Shown: in pieces, positions 28,098 through 36,798 of the stretch
Layout of the letters: each line of letters starts with the position of its first letter
Numbering within the stretch: the stretch's first letter is position 1
NCBI GenBank assembly: GCA_024707205.1
Contig: JANQAD010000001.1
Coordinates: 1,887,979-1,951,978 of the forward strand
Length of the DNA stretch: 64,000 bases
Source of the DNA: Demequina sp.
GTDB lineage: Bacteria; Actinomycetota; Actinomycetes; Actinomycetales; Demequinaceae
Direction of reading: 5' to 3'
Made by a program: the position numbers and the translations under genes
The notes under the pieces: model-generated
Databases searched by the model: none
The model's input: the letters and a program-made list of their open reading frames with translations, nothing else
Told to the model about the DNA's origin: nothing

Positions 28098-29588
28098 TTG
28101 GCGGACGCCGCAGAGTTGCGACGGTGGCTCGACAGCGGCGCGAACGCGGTGAAGCGCGCTCGTGACCGGCTCGACGCCATCAACGTGTTTCCCGTTGCCG
28201 ACGCCGACACCGGCACCAACATCTACCTGACCCTGCGCGAGGGGAACAGGGCCGTTGGGGACCTGCCGAAGGACGCCACCCACAAGGAGGTCGTGGCCGC
28301 GTTCGCTCGGGGCGCGTTGCTGGGCGCGCGAGGGAACTCCGGCGTGATCGTGAGCGCCTACCTCAACGCCTTCCTCACCTCTGTCGACGCTCGCGGCGGC
28401 CTCTCCTCGACCACCGCGGCCGACATCGCAGCGGCGCTCGACTCCGCGTCCCACGCCGCGTACTCGGCCGTCGGCGCTCCTGTAGAGGGGACCATCCTGA
28501 GCGTCGCGCGCGCCGCCGCCCACGCCGCGCACGGGGCGGCCGCCGCCGGCGCCGCGAGGGAGGCGACGATCGTCGCGGCCGTTGTCGCCGCCCGCGCCGC
28601 TCTCGCCCAGACCCAGCACGAGCTTGGCGCCGCGCGCGAGGCCGGCGTGGTCGATGCCGGCGCGGCGGGCCTGGTGCTGCAGCTCGAGATGCTCGCCGAG
28701 ACCCTCGCCGGGCCCGACGCCCTCGCCGCCTACGACGAGGTGGACTGGTCCGCGGACATGGACGCGTACCGCTCATTCCACTCCCCGCACGGTCATGAGG
28801 GGGGCTTCGAGGTGATGTTCGTCGCGGTGAGCCGCACGGACCTCACGCGAGAACTCACGTCGCGGCTCGAGGCGCTCGGAGAGTCGGTTGCCGTGATCGG
28901 TTCCCACGGGTTGTGGCAGGCGCACGTGCACACCGAGCGGCCGGGCGATGCGGTGCGCGTGGCGATGAGTACCGGCGCGCGCAAGGTGGTGGTGCGCGGC
29001 ATCGACGACCACGCGAAAGACGCGTCAACGGTGGTCGCGCTCACCGCGTGCCCCGGCCTGGCCGACGCTCTGGCTGAGGCCGGCGCGTGCGTGCTGCTGG
29101 TGCCGCAGCCGGAGCTCGCGCCGCGGAAGGACCTGATGCGCGCGCTGCGCGATGCGGTGGGCTCCGCAGGGGTGGTCGTAGCCGGCCACCCAACACTCCT
29201 CGCGGCCGCGCGCAAACTCGGCGCGAAGCGGCGCGGCCCGCGTCTGACGGTGCTGGACGCGGCCCATGAGGCCCACGTCGTTGCCGCCATAGCGGCGTCC
29301 GCGCTGGTCACGCCGGGGGAGAACGTCGCCGAGCGCATGGCGGCCGCCGTTGCCAACACCACGGTCGTTGACACCACGCCTGAGGACCTCGACGCAGACG
29401 TGGAGCAGGTCCTGACCCAGCGCACGGAGGTCGTCACGGTGATCGTCGGCCGGGGCGTGGACCCCGCGGTGGCCGACCAGGTGCGCCTCTCGGTCGCGTC
29501 CGTGGCGCCCGGCGCCGACGTCTCGGTCTTCGAGGGCAATCAGCTCACGCCGGCCATCGCAGTGGGCGTGGAGAACGCGCGGCCGTGA
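28098..29588 (+). CDS. DAK2-domain protein, FakA/YloV-like fatty-acid kinase
   Basis: A 496-aa cytosolic protein. I chose TTG 28098 because AGGAGG lies at 28088-28093; ATG 28053 in the same frame is the alternative. The N-terminal DAK2/DhaL domain has INVFPVADADTGTNIYLTL (the ADP-Mg Asp cluster) and GARGNSGVIVSAYLNAFL. The C-terminal half is the DegV-like/FakA-C region (MFVAVSRTDLTRELTSRLEALG). In Firmicutes FakA phosphorylates fatty acids bound to FakB; actinobacterial copies are assigned by homology. The rpmB-fakA-recG order is conserved, and the recG GTG overlaps its stop. Confidence 0.85.
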   Translation: MADAAELRRWLDSGANAVKRARDRLDAINVFPVADADTGTNIYLTLREGNRAVGDLPKDATHKEVVAAFARGALLGARGNSGVIVSAYLNAFLTSVDARGGLSSTTAADIAAALDSASHAAYSAVGAPVEGTILSVARAAAHAAHGAAAAGAAREATIVAAVVAARAALAQTQHELGAAREAGVVDAGAAGLVLQLEMLAETLAGPDALAAYDEVDWSADMDAYRSFHSPHGHEGGFEVMFVAVSRTDLTRELTSRLEALGESVAVIGSHGLWQAHVHTERPGDAVRVAMSTGARKVVVRGIDDHAKDASTVVALTACPGLADALAEAGACVLLVPQPELAPRKDLMRALRDAVGSAGVVVAGHPTLLAAARKLGAKRRGPRLTVLDAAHEAHVVAAIAASALVTPGENVAERMAAAVANTTVVDTTPEDLDADVEQVLTQRTEVVTVIVGRGVDPAVADQVRLSVASVAPGADVSVFEGNQLTPAIAVGVENARP

Positions 29589-31812
29589 CGCCCCAGGCAG
29601 GCGGCGAGCGGCTCGCGGAGCCGCTGACCCGCGCGCTGGGCACGCGAACCGCAGCGGCCCTCGAGAAGCTCGGCCTCGCCACCGTCGGAGACCTGCTGCG
29701 CCACTACCCCCGCCGCTACGGCACGCCCGGCGAGTTCACCGACATCCGCTCGCTGCGCACGGGGAGCACGTGACCGTCATGGCGGAGGTTCGCTCCGCCA
29801 CGGTGCGGACCATGCGCTCCCGCGGCGGAGCCATGCTCGAGGCGATCGTCTCCGACGGCCGCGACACCCTGCAGCTGACGTTCTTCGCCAAGCGAGCCGG
29901 CGTGCTGCGCATGCACGAGGACAAGTTGCGCCCCGGCCGCACCGGCCTCTTCACGGGCACGGTCGGCGAGTACCGGGGGAAGCGTCAGCTCACGCATCCC
30001 GACTACATCCTCGTTGGCGTTGACGCCGCCGACGCCGACGCGGCCATCTACGAGGCGCTCCGCCCCATCCCCATCTACCCCGCAGCCGCATCGGCCCCCA
30101 CGTGGCGCATCGCGCGGGCCGTGCGCACGGTGCTTGATCCGCTGCAAGAGGGTGACGTTCCGGACCCGATTCCGGCCGAGCTCCGCGAGCGCGACGACCT
30201 CCCAACCCTGCTCGAGGCCCTCCGCCTCGTCCACGAACCGGAGCACGAGTCCGACCACGAGCGAGGCCGTGCTCGCCTCCGTTACGAGGAAGCGCTGGTG
30301 CTCCAGACCGCCCTCGCGCGGAGGCGAGCGGAGCACGCCTCCCTCGCCGCCGTTGCTCGGCCGCCGCGCGCCGGGGGACTCGTTGACGCTCTCGACGCCC
30401 GCCTCCCCTTCGCACTCACCGAGGGGCAGCTCGCCGTGGGCGAGGAGATCTCGCGCGACCTCGCGGGTGACGTCCCCATGCTGCGGCTGCTGCAGGGCGA
30501 CGTCGGGGCCGGCAAGACGGTCGTGGCGCTGCGCGCGATGCTTCAGGTTGTCGACGCCGGGGGCCAGGCCGCGCTGCTCGCCCCAACAGAGGTTCTCGCA
30601 GCGCAGCACGTGCGCGCCCTGCGCGCACTCCTGGGGCCCCTTGGCGACGGGGGAATGCTGGGAGGCGCCGAGAACACGACCCGAGTAGTGCTGGTGACGG
30701 GCTCACAGGGCTCACGGGAGCGTCGGGCGGCCTTGGCGGAGGCGGCGGGAGGGGCCGCGGGAATCGTGGTCGGCACGCACGCGCTGCTCAGCGAGACGGT
30801 GCAGTTCGCGGACCTTGGCCTGGTGGTCGTGGACGAGCAGCACCGCTTTGGCGTGGAGCAGCGGGACGCGCTGCGGTCGCGGGCGCAGACGCCGCCCCAC
30901 ATGCTCGTCATGACCGCAACGCCCATCCCGCGCACCGTGGCGATGACCGTGTTCGGAGACCTCGAGACGTCCGTGCTCGCGGAGCGGCCAGCGGGGCGCG
31001 CGCACACCGTGACGCACCTGGTACCCGCCGACAACCCCGTCTGGATTGACCGCACGTGGGCGCGGGTGCGCGAGGAGGTTGACAAGGGCGGGCGGGTATA
31101 CGTCGTGTGTGCTCGGATTGACCCCAGTGAGCTGCCCGACGCTGTTGACGACTCGGAGGCGGACGACGTCCTTCCCTTGGAGTCGGCTAAGGAGCGTCCC
31201 CCGCTCGCCGCGGCCACCGAGGTGGCCGCGATGCTCGCGGAACGTCCGGAGCTCGCGGGCGTCCGCATTGGCCTGATGCACGGCCGGCTCTCGTCCGAGG
31301 ACAAGGACGTCGCCATGGCGCGGTTCGCCTCAGGGGAGACTCCCGTGCTTGTCTCGACCACCGTGATCGAGGTGGGGGTGGACGTTCCGGAGGCGACCGC
31401 GATGGTGATCCTCGACGCCGATCGTTTCGGCATCTCGCAACTGCATCAGCTGCGCGGGCGCGTGGGGCGCAGCTCCGCGCCGGGAGTTTGCCTGCTGGTC
31501 ACGTCGGCGGAGGAGGGGACCCTCGCCCACGAGCGGCTCACCGCGCTCGCGGCCACCACGGACGGCTTCGAGCTCGCGGAGAAGGACCTTGAGCTGCGGC
31601 GAGAGGGCGACGTGCTTGGCGCGGGTCAATCGGGCCGGTCTTCGCTGCGGCTGCTGCGCGTGGTTCGCGATGCCGCGCTGATCGCGAAGGCGCGGGACGA
31701 TGCGCGCACTGTCGTTGAGCAAGACCCGAGCCTTGACGCTCACCCGGCCCTGGCGTCGGCCATTCGCGACTGGCTTGGTGAAACCCAAGAGGAGTTCCTG
31801 GAGCGGGCCTGA
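29585..31812 (+). CDS. recG: ATP-dependent DNA helicase RecG (frameshifted near the 5' end)
   Basis: RecG (about 742 aa) remodels stalled forks and Holliday junctions. The wedge/OB part is split: GTG 29585 reads to RSLRTG, then a missing G in the run 29761-29764 shifts the frame. Adding it gives TGEHVTVMAEVRSATVR and the long remaining frame. Helicase motifs follow: LLQGDVGAGKTVVAL (Walker A), VVDEQHRFGVEQR (DEQH box), MTATPIPRT, LMHGRLSSEDKDVAMARF and RGRVGRSSAPGVCLLV, then the RecG C-terminal LELRREGDVLGAGQSG. As this is a conserved repair helicase with an intact remainder, the shift is probably a homopolymer error. Its start overlaps the FakA-like stop by 4 bases. Confidence 0.92.
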
Positions 31813-31814
31813 GG

Positions 31815-31862
31815 CTAGTTGCCTAGTGCGCTAGACATCTTAAGTCTAGGGCTATAGACTAG
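31815..31862 (+). promoter_or_regulatory. Promoter overlapped by TAGAC/GTCTA inverted repeats and five CTAG words
   Basis: -35 TAGACA (31832-31837), a 17-bp spacer and -10 TAGACT (31855-31860) point towards the HTH gene at 31966. The same bases form overlapping inverted repeats: CTAGAC with GTCTAG (31831-31849) and AGTCTA with TAGACT (31843-31860). CTAG, usually a very rare tetramer, occurs five times in 48 bases (31815, 31823, 31831, 31846, 31859). This looks like an autoregulated promoter. Confidence 0.6.
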
Positions 31863-31965
31863 GTGAATATCCGAGCGGAGTCTGGGTGACGGTTCCGGAT
31901 GGGCACCGGATCATCAGTCCGGGCGTGTACCGAGCCATATTGAGAGCAATTGCGGAGGCTGACTC

Positions 31966-32349
31966 GTGACGGTCGAGAAGTTCGAAGGTGTTGCAACTCG
32001 CGAGGGTCGCTGGTGGATCGTGAGGGTCGAAGGCATTGGCGTGACCCAGACGCGTCGCTTGCAGGATGGCCCTCAGATGGCACGGGAGTTGATTGCGGCG
32101 TCGCGAGAGGCGGCGGTGGACGATATCGAGGTCAGTATCCGTGTCGACACGGTGGAGGGTTACGCGGTGGGAAGCGCCGTCGAGCGCGCGCTCGAGGCTC
32201 GAGTGAGCGCAGCAGACGCAGAGGCACGCGCAGCGGAACTCACTCGAGAAGTTGCGCGCGACCTCGCAGATCGCCAGATTCCGTTGCGGGACATCGGCGT
32301 CATCCTGGGAATCTCACATCAACGAGCGCATCAGTTGATCGTCGGATAG
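31966..32349 (+). CDS. Small HicB-like/helix-turn-helix protein, possible orphan antitoxin
   Basis: A 127-aa protein; GTG 31966 follows GGAGG. The N-terminal 50 residues (REGRWWIVRVEGIGVTQTRRLQDGPQMARELI) resemble the small beta-alpha fold of HicB-type antitoxins, and the C-terminus (LRDIGVILGISHQRAHQLIVG) is a helix-turn-helix like sigma-factor region 4. A charged helix (about residues 70-100) joins them. The upstream TAGAC repeats over the promoter suggest autorepression, as in toxin-antitoxin operons. No HicA-like toxin (a short double-stranded-RNA-binding-fold protein with a catalytic His) is adjacent. Base composition looks lower in GC than flanking genes. The family call is by eye. Confidence 0.6.
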   Translation: MTVEKFEGVATREGRWWIVRVEGIGVTQTRRLQDGPQMARELIAASREAAVDDIEVSIRVDTVEGYAVGSAVERALEARVSAADAEARAAELTREVARDLADRQIPLRDIGVILGISHQRAHQLIVG

Positions 32350-32387
32350 TGGGCTGTCCTCGACACTGTTCGCCGCGGGCCTGACGC

Positions 32388-32639
32388 CTAGAAACTCCGC
32401 CGCATCTCGCTGTCCGCGAGCCGCGAGGCGGCCACGCCGTTGAGGTGGGCGTCCGCGACCATGCGCCGCATCTCGCTGCGCAGCTCTGAGGACCACTCGA
32501 GTGGTAACAGTCCGCCAACCTTGTCGACCGCCTTGTCGATGTCTGGTCCGTAGGCTTCCTCGAGTTCTGGCGTCAGCATGCGACCAATGTATGGCGGCGT
32601 TGGCGCTGGCAGAAGCGCCAATGGTGTGACATTGGCCAT
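32388..32639 (-). CDS. Small hypothetical protein
   Basis: An 83-aa protein, convergent with the HTH gene. ATG 32639 has a purine-rich AAGGA about 12 bases upstream on its strand. The sequence is acidic in the middle (LEEAYGPDIDKAVDKVGGLL) and probably helical at the end (SSELRSEMRRMVADAHL); no domain recognised. Its start codon lies between the arms of a 10-bp inverted repeat (32623-32670). It could be a partner of the neighbouring HTH gene, but opposite orientation argues against a normal operon. Confidence 0.5.
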   Translation of the reverse strand: MANVTPLALLPAPTPPYIGRMLTPELEEAYGPDIDKAVDKVGGLLPLEWSSELRSEMRRMVADAHLNGVAASRLADSEMRRSF

Positions 32640-32670
32640 TCTTGGGGTCCTTTGCGCAACATGTCACACC
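32623..32670. repeat. Perfect 10-bp inverted repeat straddling a start codon
   Basis: GGTGTGACAT (32623-32632) and ATGTCACACC (32661-32670) are perfect inverted copies 28 bases apart, with the small gene's start codon (32639) between them. The arms could be two half-operators around the start or, in RNA, a stem hiding the ribosome site. Confidence 0.6.
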
Positions 32671-32684
32671 GAGAGGCCAGGGAG

Positions 32685-34439
32685 TCACTCAGGCGCGGGG
32701 TATCCGGCCGCGTAATACTCCGTCAGCGACACGCCGCCGGGCAGGGGTGTGACGTGGTCGAGGCTCACGAACTTCCCGTCCTTCGTCTGCCACAGCGCCG
32801 GCCTCAGCATCTCGTACTTCGCCTCGTCCCACGCGCCCCAGCCGTTCGCAAACAGGCCGCCCGTGTCTCCAGACTCGGGGTTGAGGCACCAGAACGTGAA
32901 GGACAGGTGCTTCTCCACGATCAGGTCCCGTAGGGCGACCATCCACTTGTCCTGCCGCGGGTCCTGACCAAGCCGGCCGCCCCACTCGCCGATGAGCAGG
33001 GGAGCGGTGCCGTCGTCGTGCAGGTAGAGCCAGTTGGGCTCCCACACGTCCGCCTTGAGGGTCTCCGCCGTGAAGGTCTTCTGGAACCACGGCTGCTCAT
33101 ACACGAGCGGGCCGTAGTCATGCGGCGAATACACCAGCTGGTTCGGCAGTGACAAGGTCACGGGGAGTTCGCCCGCGAACCGCAGGTCGCCGCCCCACCA
33201 GGTGAAGTCGTAGTCATTGTTGTCGGTCGACTCGAAGCTGGTCCCCGTCTTGGGGGTCGCCTCGATGCCCTCCACAAAGATGAGCGTGTGGGGGTTCTTC
33301 GCGAGGATCGCGTCGCCCGCCTGCTCGGCCGCGCGGCGCCAGTTGGTGGCCGCCTTGGAGGCGTCCCAGATGGCCCTGGGGCTCTCGCTCGGCTGGCCGT
33401 GCGGCTCGTTCTTGAGGTCGAACCCGATGAGCGTGTCGTCGTCTGCGTAGCGCTCCGCCACCCAGGCCCAGGCGTCGACGAAGTCGCGCGTCGTGATGGG
33501 GTCGTTGAACCACACGGGGTAGAGGTGGCCGTCGTCGTCAGCAAGCGCGGAGTGCACGTCGAGGAACACCTTGACCCCGCGGCCCTTGGCATCCTGCAGG
33601 AAGGCGTCGAACACCTCGAGCGTGGTCTTGCCTGCGAGGTCCGGGTTGAGCGAGGCGTTGACCGCTTGCGGCACGCGCGCCTTGCCATCACGCCACTCAA
33701 GGAGCAGCTCAGTCGAGATCGGCACGCGAATGACGTTGATGCCGCGGCTCGCGATCTGGTCCATGAGCTCGTCGTGGTTCGCAACGTTCAGCCCCACGAG
33801 CATCCGCTGCTCGAGGTTGAACCCGTACCAGTTGGCGCCGGTCAGCCACACGGGCCTCCCTTGCGCGTCCACGATGCGGTTGCCGTCCGTGTGCAGCCAG
33901 TCGTCATCGCCAGGGGAGTCAACGTTCGACTGCGACGTGAACGTGGGCGGCCCCGTTGGCGCCGCACTCGGCCGGATCGCGATCGGCCCCGTCGCCTCTC
34001 CCGTGCACACCGTCGCGAGGTCCGACGGCGAGGTTCCATCCGCGGTGAAGCCAAAGGTCGCTGTGCTCCCGGCGGCGAGGGTGCCGTTGTACGGGAGGTT
34101 CGCGGCCGTGGCAAGCCCGGTGGCGCCCGCCGCGAGCGTCGAGTCCCACGAGGCGCTCACCGTGGCGCCCTCAAGATTGAGCGCCACCTGCCAGTCTGCG
34201 AGCGGCGCCCACGCGGTCACGATCACCTCTCCCTGGTAACCGCCCTCCCACTGCTTGGTCACGGAAAGCAGGGCGCCGCACACGGGGCCCGACGCTGAAG
34301 CCGAGGGCGTCGCAGAAGGTGAGGGCGCCGTCGGGCCGGCTTGGGAAGACGGCCGCGTACCAGCCCACAAGGCGCCACCCACAAGAGCGACGGCGAGCAC
34401 GCCGACAACGAGCGCGCGCCGTCGCGTCCACCAAGCCAT
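32685..34439 (-). CDS. Secreted GH5 endoglucanase with N-terminal CBM2-like module
   Basis: A 584-aa cellulase. The N-terminus MAWWTRRRALVVGVLAVALVG is a signal peptide or anchor, followed by a Ser/Pro/Thr linker. Residues about 52-150 resemble a cellulose-binding CBM2: Cys near each end (VCGALLSV, TVCTGEA), QWEGGYQGEVIVTAW and ADWQVALNL. The GH5 barrel follows: GANWYGFNLE, RGINVIRVPISTELLL, VFLDVHSA, LIGFDLKNEPHG (acid/base Glu in NEP) and PLLIGEWGG (nucleophile Glu). Length is normal. It is divergent from the cellobiose 2-epimerase with only 58 bases between, including a LacI-type operator related to that of the GH9 gene, so joint induction by cellulose breakdown products is likely. Confidence 0.92.
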   Translation of the reverse strand: MAWWTRRRALVVGVLAVALVGGALWAGTRPSSQAGPTAPSPSATPSASASGPVCGALLSVTKQWEGGYQGEVIVTAWAPLADWQVALNLEGATVSASWDSTLAAGATGLATAANLPYNGTLAAGSTATFGFTADGTSPSDLATVCTGEATGPIAIRPSAAPTGPPTFTSQSNVDSPGDDDWLHTDGNRIVDAQGRPVWLTGANWYGFNLEQRMLVGLNVANHDELMDQIASRGINVIRVPISTELLLEWRDGKARVPQAVNASLNPDLAGKTTLEVFDAFLQDAKGRGVKVFLDVHSALADDDGHLYPVWFNDPITTRDFVDAWAWVAERYADDDTLIGFDLKNEPHGQPSESPRAIWDASKAATNWRRAAEQAGDAILAKNPHTLIFVEGIEATPKTGTSFESTDNNDYDFTWWGGDLRFAGELPVTLSLPNQLVYSPHDYGPLVYEQPWFQKTFTAETLKADVWEPNWLYLHDDGTAPLLIGEWGGRLGQDPRQDKWMVALRDLIVEKHLSFTFWCLNPESGDTGGLFANGWGAWDEAKYEMLRPALWQTKDGKFVSLDHVTPLPGGVSLTEYYAAGYPAPE

Positions 34440-34462
34440 GGGGACACGTTAGCGGGACCGGG

Positions 34463-34476
34463 TCGATACGTTTCGA
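34463..34476. promoter_or_regulatory. LacI-type operator between GH5 cellulase and cellobiose 2-epimerase
   Basis: TCGATACGTTTCGA differs at one base from the palindrome TCGAAACGTTTCGA and shares the CGAAACGTTTCG core found upstream of the GH9 cellulase. It lies 24 bases from the GH5 start and 22 bases from the epimerase start, so one repressor could control both directions. Confidence 0.6.
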
Positions 34477-34497
34477 TTCTGCCGCTACCGTTGGTGC

Positions 34498-35739
34498 ATG
34501 CCTCAGATTGTCGTGGGCGATGCGGCCCTCACCGAGCTCGCGGCGCGAGCGCGCGCGGAACTGCTCGACGACATCCTGCCGTTCTGGCAGCGCCATGGTT
34601 TCGACTCGGACGGCTGGCTCCCTGGCGCGGTGCTCGATGACCTCACCATCGACGATTCGCGCCCGCGCCACTCGGTCATCGCCGCGCGAACGCTGTGGAC
34701 CTTCGCGGTAGCCGCGCGCGACCTCCCCGAGCAGCGCGACGAGCTCTCCGACACGGCGCGCAAGGCGTTGCGCCTGGTACTCCACGACTTTTGGGACGCG
34801 GCAAACGGCGGCGTGTTCTGGGCGCTGGACCCTGACCGCAGCGTCAACGCCGACCGCAAGCAGATCTACGCGCAGGCCTTCGCGATCTACGGGCTGGCCC
34901 AGTGGTTCGAGATCAGCGGCGACGAGTCCGCGAGGGCCGCCGCGCTCCGCGTGTTTGAGCTGCTCGAGACCCACGCCCGTGACCGTGCGAGGGGCGGCTA
35001 CCTTGAGGCGCTCTCGCGCGAATGGGGCCCGCTCGCGCAGACCGCGCTGAGCGCCAAGGACCTCTCCGTGCCCAAGTCGATGAACACGAACCTCCATGTG
35101 CTCGAGGCGTACACGACCCTCCTGCGCGTCACGGGAGACGAGGGCGTTCGCGAAGCGCTTCACAACCTGCTCGCGGTGTCGCTCGACCACATCGTGGCGC
35201 TCGCGCCCTTTGCGCACTGCGAGCTGTTCTTCGACATGGAGTGGCGCTCGCAGGTGGACACCGTGAGCTACGGGCACGACATCGAGGCGAGCTGGCTGCT
35301 GTGGGACGCATGGGAGGCGCTCGAGGCTTCCGGCACGGTGGACGGCGCGCTCGAGGAGCGCACTCGCGCGGTGGCGCTCAAGCTGGCAGATGCCGTCCGC
35401 AAGCACGGACTCGATGGGGACGGCGGCGTCATGTACGAGGGAACGCCCGCTGGCGTGGTGAATGACCAGAAGCACTGGTGGCCGCAGGCCGAGGGCGTCG
35501 TTGGATGGCTCAACGCGTACCAGCTCGCGGGGCGCGCGGAGGATCGCGGGGCGGCGCTTGACGCGTGGGAGTTCATCGAGGCCAAGGTCATCGACCGGGA
35601 GCACGGCGAGTGGTTCGCGGAGCTCAATCGCGACGGCACCGTCCGGGCCGGTGAAGAGGGCGACGTGAAGATCGGGCCGTGGAAGTGCCCGTATCACAAC
35701 GCCCGCGCGTGCCTGGAGGTCATGCGGCGCGTCGCGTGA
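34498..35739 (+). CDS. Cellobiose 2-epimerase / AGE-family epimerase
   Basis: A 413-aa cytosolic (alpha/alpha)6-barrel enzyme of the N-acylglucosamine 2-epimerase superfamily. Blocks SKDLSVPKSMNTNLHVLEAY, YGHDIEASWLLWDAW, QKHWWPQAEGVVGWLNAY and KCPYHNARACLE match cellobiose 2-epimerases, which turn cellobiose into glucosyl-mannose and act on mannobiose; they hold the catalytic His residues. Pairing with a divergent cellulase across a shared operator supports cello- or manno-oligosaccharide use. A partner phosphorylase is not in the window. ATG 34498 is used; no signal peptide. Confidence 0.87.
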   Translation: MPQIVVGDAALTELAARARAELLDDILPFWQRHGFDSDGWLPGAVLDDLTIDDSRPRHSVIAARTLWTFAVAARDLPEQRDELSDTARKALRLVLHDFWDAANGGVFWALDPDRSVNADRKQIYAQAFAIYGLAQWFEISGDESARAAALRVFELLETHARDRARGGYLEALSREWGPLAQTALSAKDLSVPKSMNTNLHVLEAYTTLLRVTGDEGVREALHNLLAVSLDHIVALAPFAHCELFFDMEWRSQVDTVSYGHDIEASWLLWDAWEALEASGTVDGALEERTRAVALKLADAVRKHGLDGDGGVMYEGTPAGVVNDQKHWWPQAEGVVGWLNAYQLAGRAEDRGAALDAWEFIEAKVIDREHGEWFAELNRDGTVRAGEEGDVKIGPWKCPYHNARACLEVMRRVA

Positions 35740-35758
35740 GCGCCCGTAGACTTCCCGC

Positions 35759-36313
35759 ATGACGCGGATCATCGCGGGAGACTTCGGCGGCAGGCGGCTC
35801 CAGGTGCCGACCGCGGGCACGCGCCCCACCACCGACCGCGTCCGCGAGGCGCTGTTCAGCCGCCTGGACGCGGCGAACGCCCTCAAGGGCGCCCATGTGC
35901 TTGACCTCTACGCCGGCTCCGGCGCCCTCGGCCTCGAGGCGATGAGCCGCAAGGCCGCGACGGCCACTTTCGTCGAGTCGGCGACGCCGGCGGCACGCGT
36001 GATCGAGGGGAACATCCGCGAACTGGGGGTGGGCACCAGGACGCGGGTGATCAAGGAGCGCGCGCTGCCATTCCTGCGGCGCACGCGCGAGAGCTACACA
36101 TTGGCCCTGGTAGACCCGCCATACGACATTGCGAGGGGGGACCTCGCCGCGGTCCTCGAGGCGCTCGCGGAGCGCCTTGAGCCCGAGGCGAACGTCGTGG
36201 TGGAGTGGACACGTCGCGCCCCCCTCCCCGAGTGGCCGAGCACCATCGCGCCCATCGTCTCGAAGGACTACGGTGAGACGGTGCTCCACTACGCGCATAG
36301 GACCAACCCATGA
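35759..36313 (+). CDS. rsmD: 16S rRNA (guanine(966)-N(2))-methyltransferase
   Basis: RsmD (184 aa) methylates G966 of 16S rRNA with S-adenosylmethionine. MTRIIAGDFGGRRL is the family N-terminus, TRPTTDRVREALFSRL the RNA-facing block, VLDLYAGSGALGLEA the SAM motif and LALVDPPYD the catalytic NPPY-type motif. Its stop overlaps the ATG of coaD by 4 bases; rsmD-coaD is a common bacterial pair. Confidence 0.95.
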   Translation: MTRIIAGDFGGRRLQVPTAGTRPTTDRVREALFSRLDAANALKGAHVLDLYAGSGALGLEAMSRKAATATFVESATPAARVIEGNIRELGVGTRTRVIKERALPFLRRTRESYTLALVDPPYDIARGDLAAVLEALAERLEPEANVVVEWTRRAPLPEWPSTIAPIVSKDYGETVLHYAHRTNP

Positions 36314-36780
36314 CGATCGCCGTGCTGCCCGGCAGTTTTGACCCGGTGACCCTCGGCCACGTCGACATTGCGACACGGGCCGCGAACCTCTTCGACCAAC
36401 TCATCGTCGCGGTGGCGCACAACTCGTCGAAGGCGCCCCTCCTGGACGCGACAACGCGAGCCGACCTAGCGTCGGGCGCCCTCAGCCACCTGCCCAACGT
36501 GACGGTCGCCGTCGCGGACGGCCTGCTCGTGAGCTTCTGCAGGGAGCGTGGCGCCACGGCCATCGTGAAGGGCCTGCGCGGTGGCGCCGACTATGACTAC
36601 GAGCGCCCCATGGCCCTCATGAACCGATCGCTCACGGGCATCGAGACCGTCTTCATCACCGGTGACGCCGCGCTGGCGCACGTGGCCTCCTCGCTTGTGA
36701 GAGACGTTGCGCGGCACGGCGGCGACATCTCTCCCTACGTGCCCGCCGGGGTGGCCGACGCTGTGGCGGCAGCGCTCTAG
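36310..36780 (+). CDS. coaD: Phosphopantetheine adenylyltransferase
   Basis: CoaD (156 aa) makes dephospho-CoA from 4'-phosphopantetheine and ATP. AVLPGSFDPVTLGHVDIA holds the nucleotidyltransferase (T/H)xGH motif, VKGLRGGADYDYERPMALMNR contacts pantetheine, and ASSLVRDVARHGGDIS is the ATP-binding end. Length is normal. It overlaps rsmD and is followed by a separate promoter. Confidence 0.96.
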   Translation: MTIAVLPGSFDPVTLGHVDIATRAANLFDQLIVAVAHNSSKAPLLDATTRADLASGALSHLPNVTVAVADGLLVSFCRERGATAIVKGLRGGADYDYERPMALMNRSLTGIETVFITGDAALAHVASSLVRDVARHGGDISPYVPAGVADAVAAAL

Positions 36781-36798
36781 GCGCGCCGGGGAATCGGG

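Noticed and set aside
33288-34298. A 336-codon plus-strand frame opposite the GH5 cellulase
   Set aside because: Antisense shadow; the GH5 motifs are on the minus strand.
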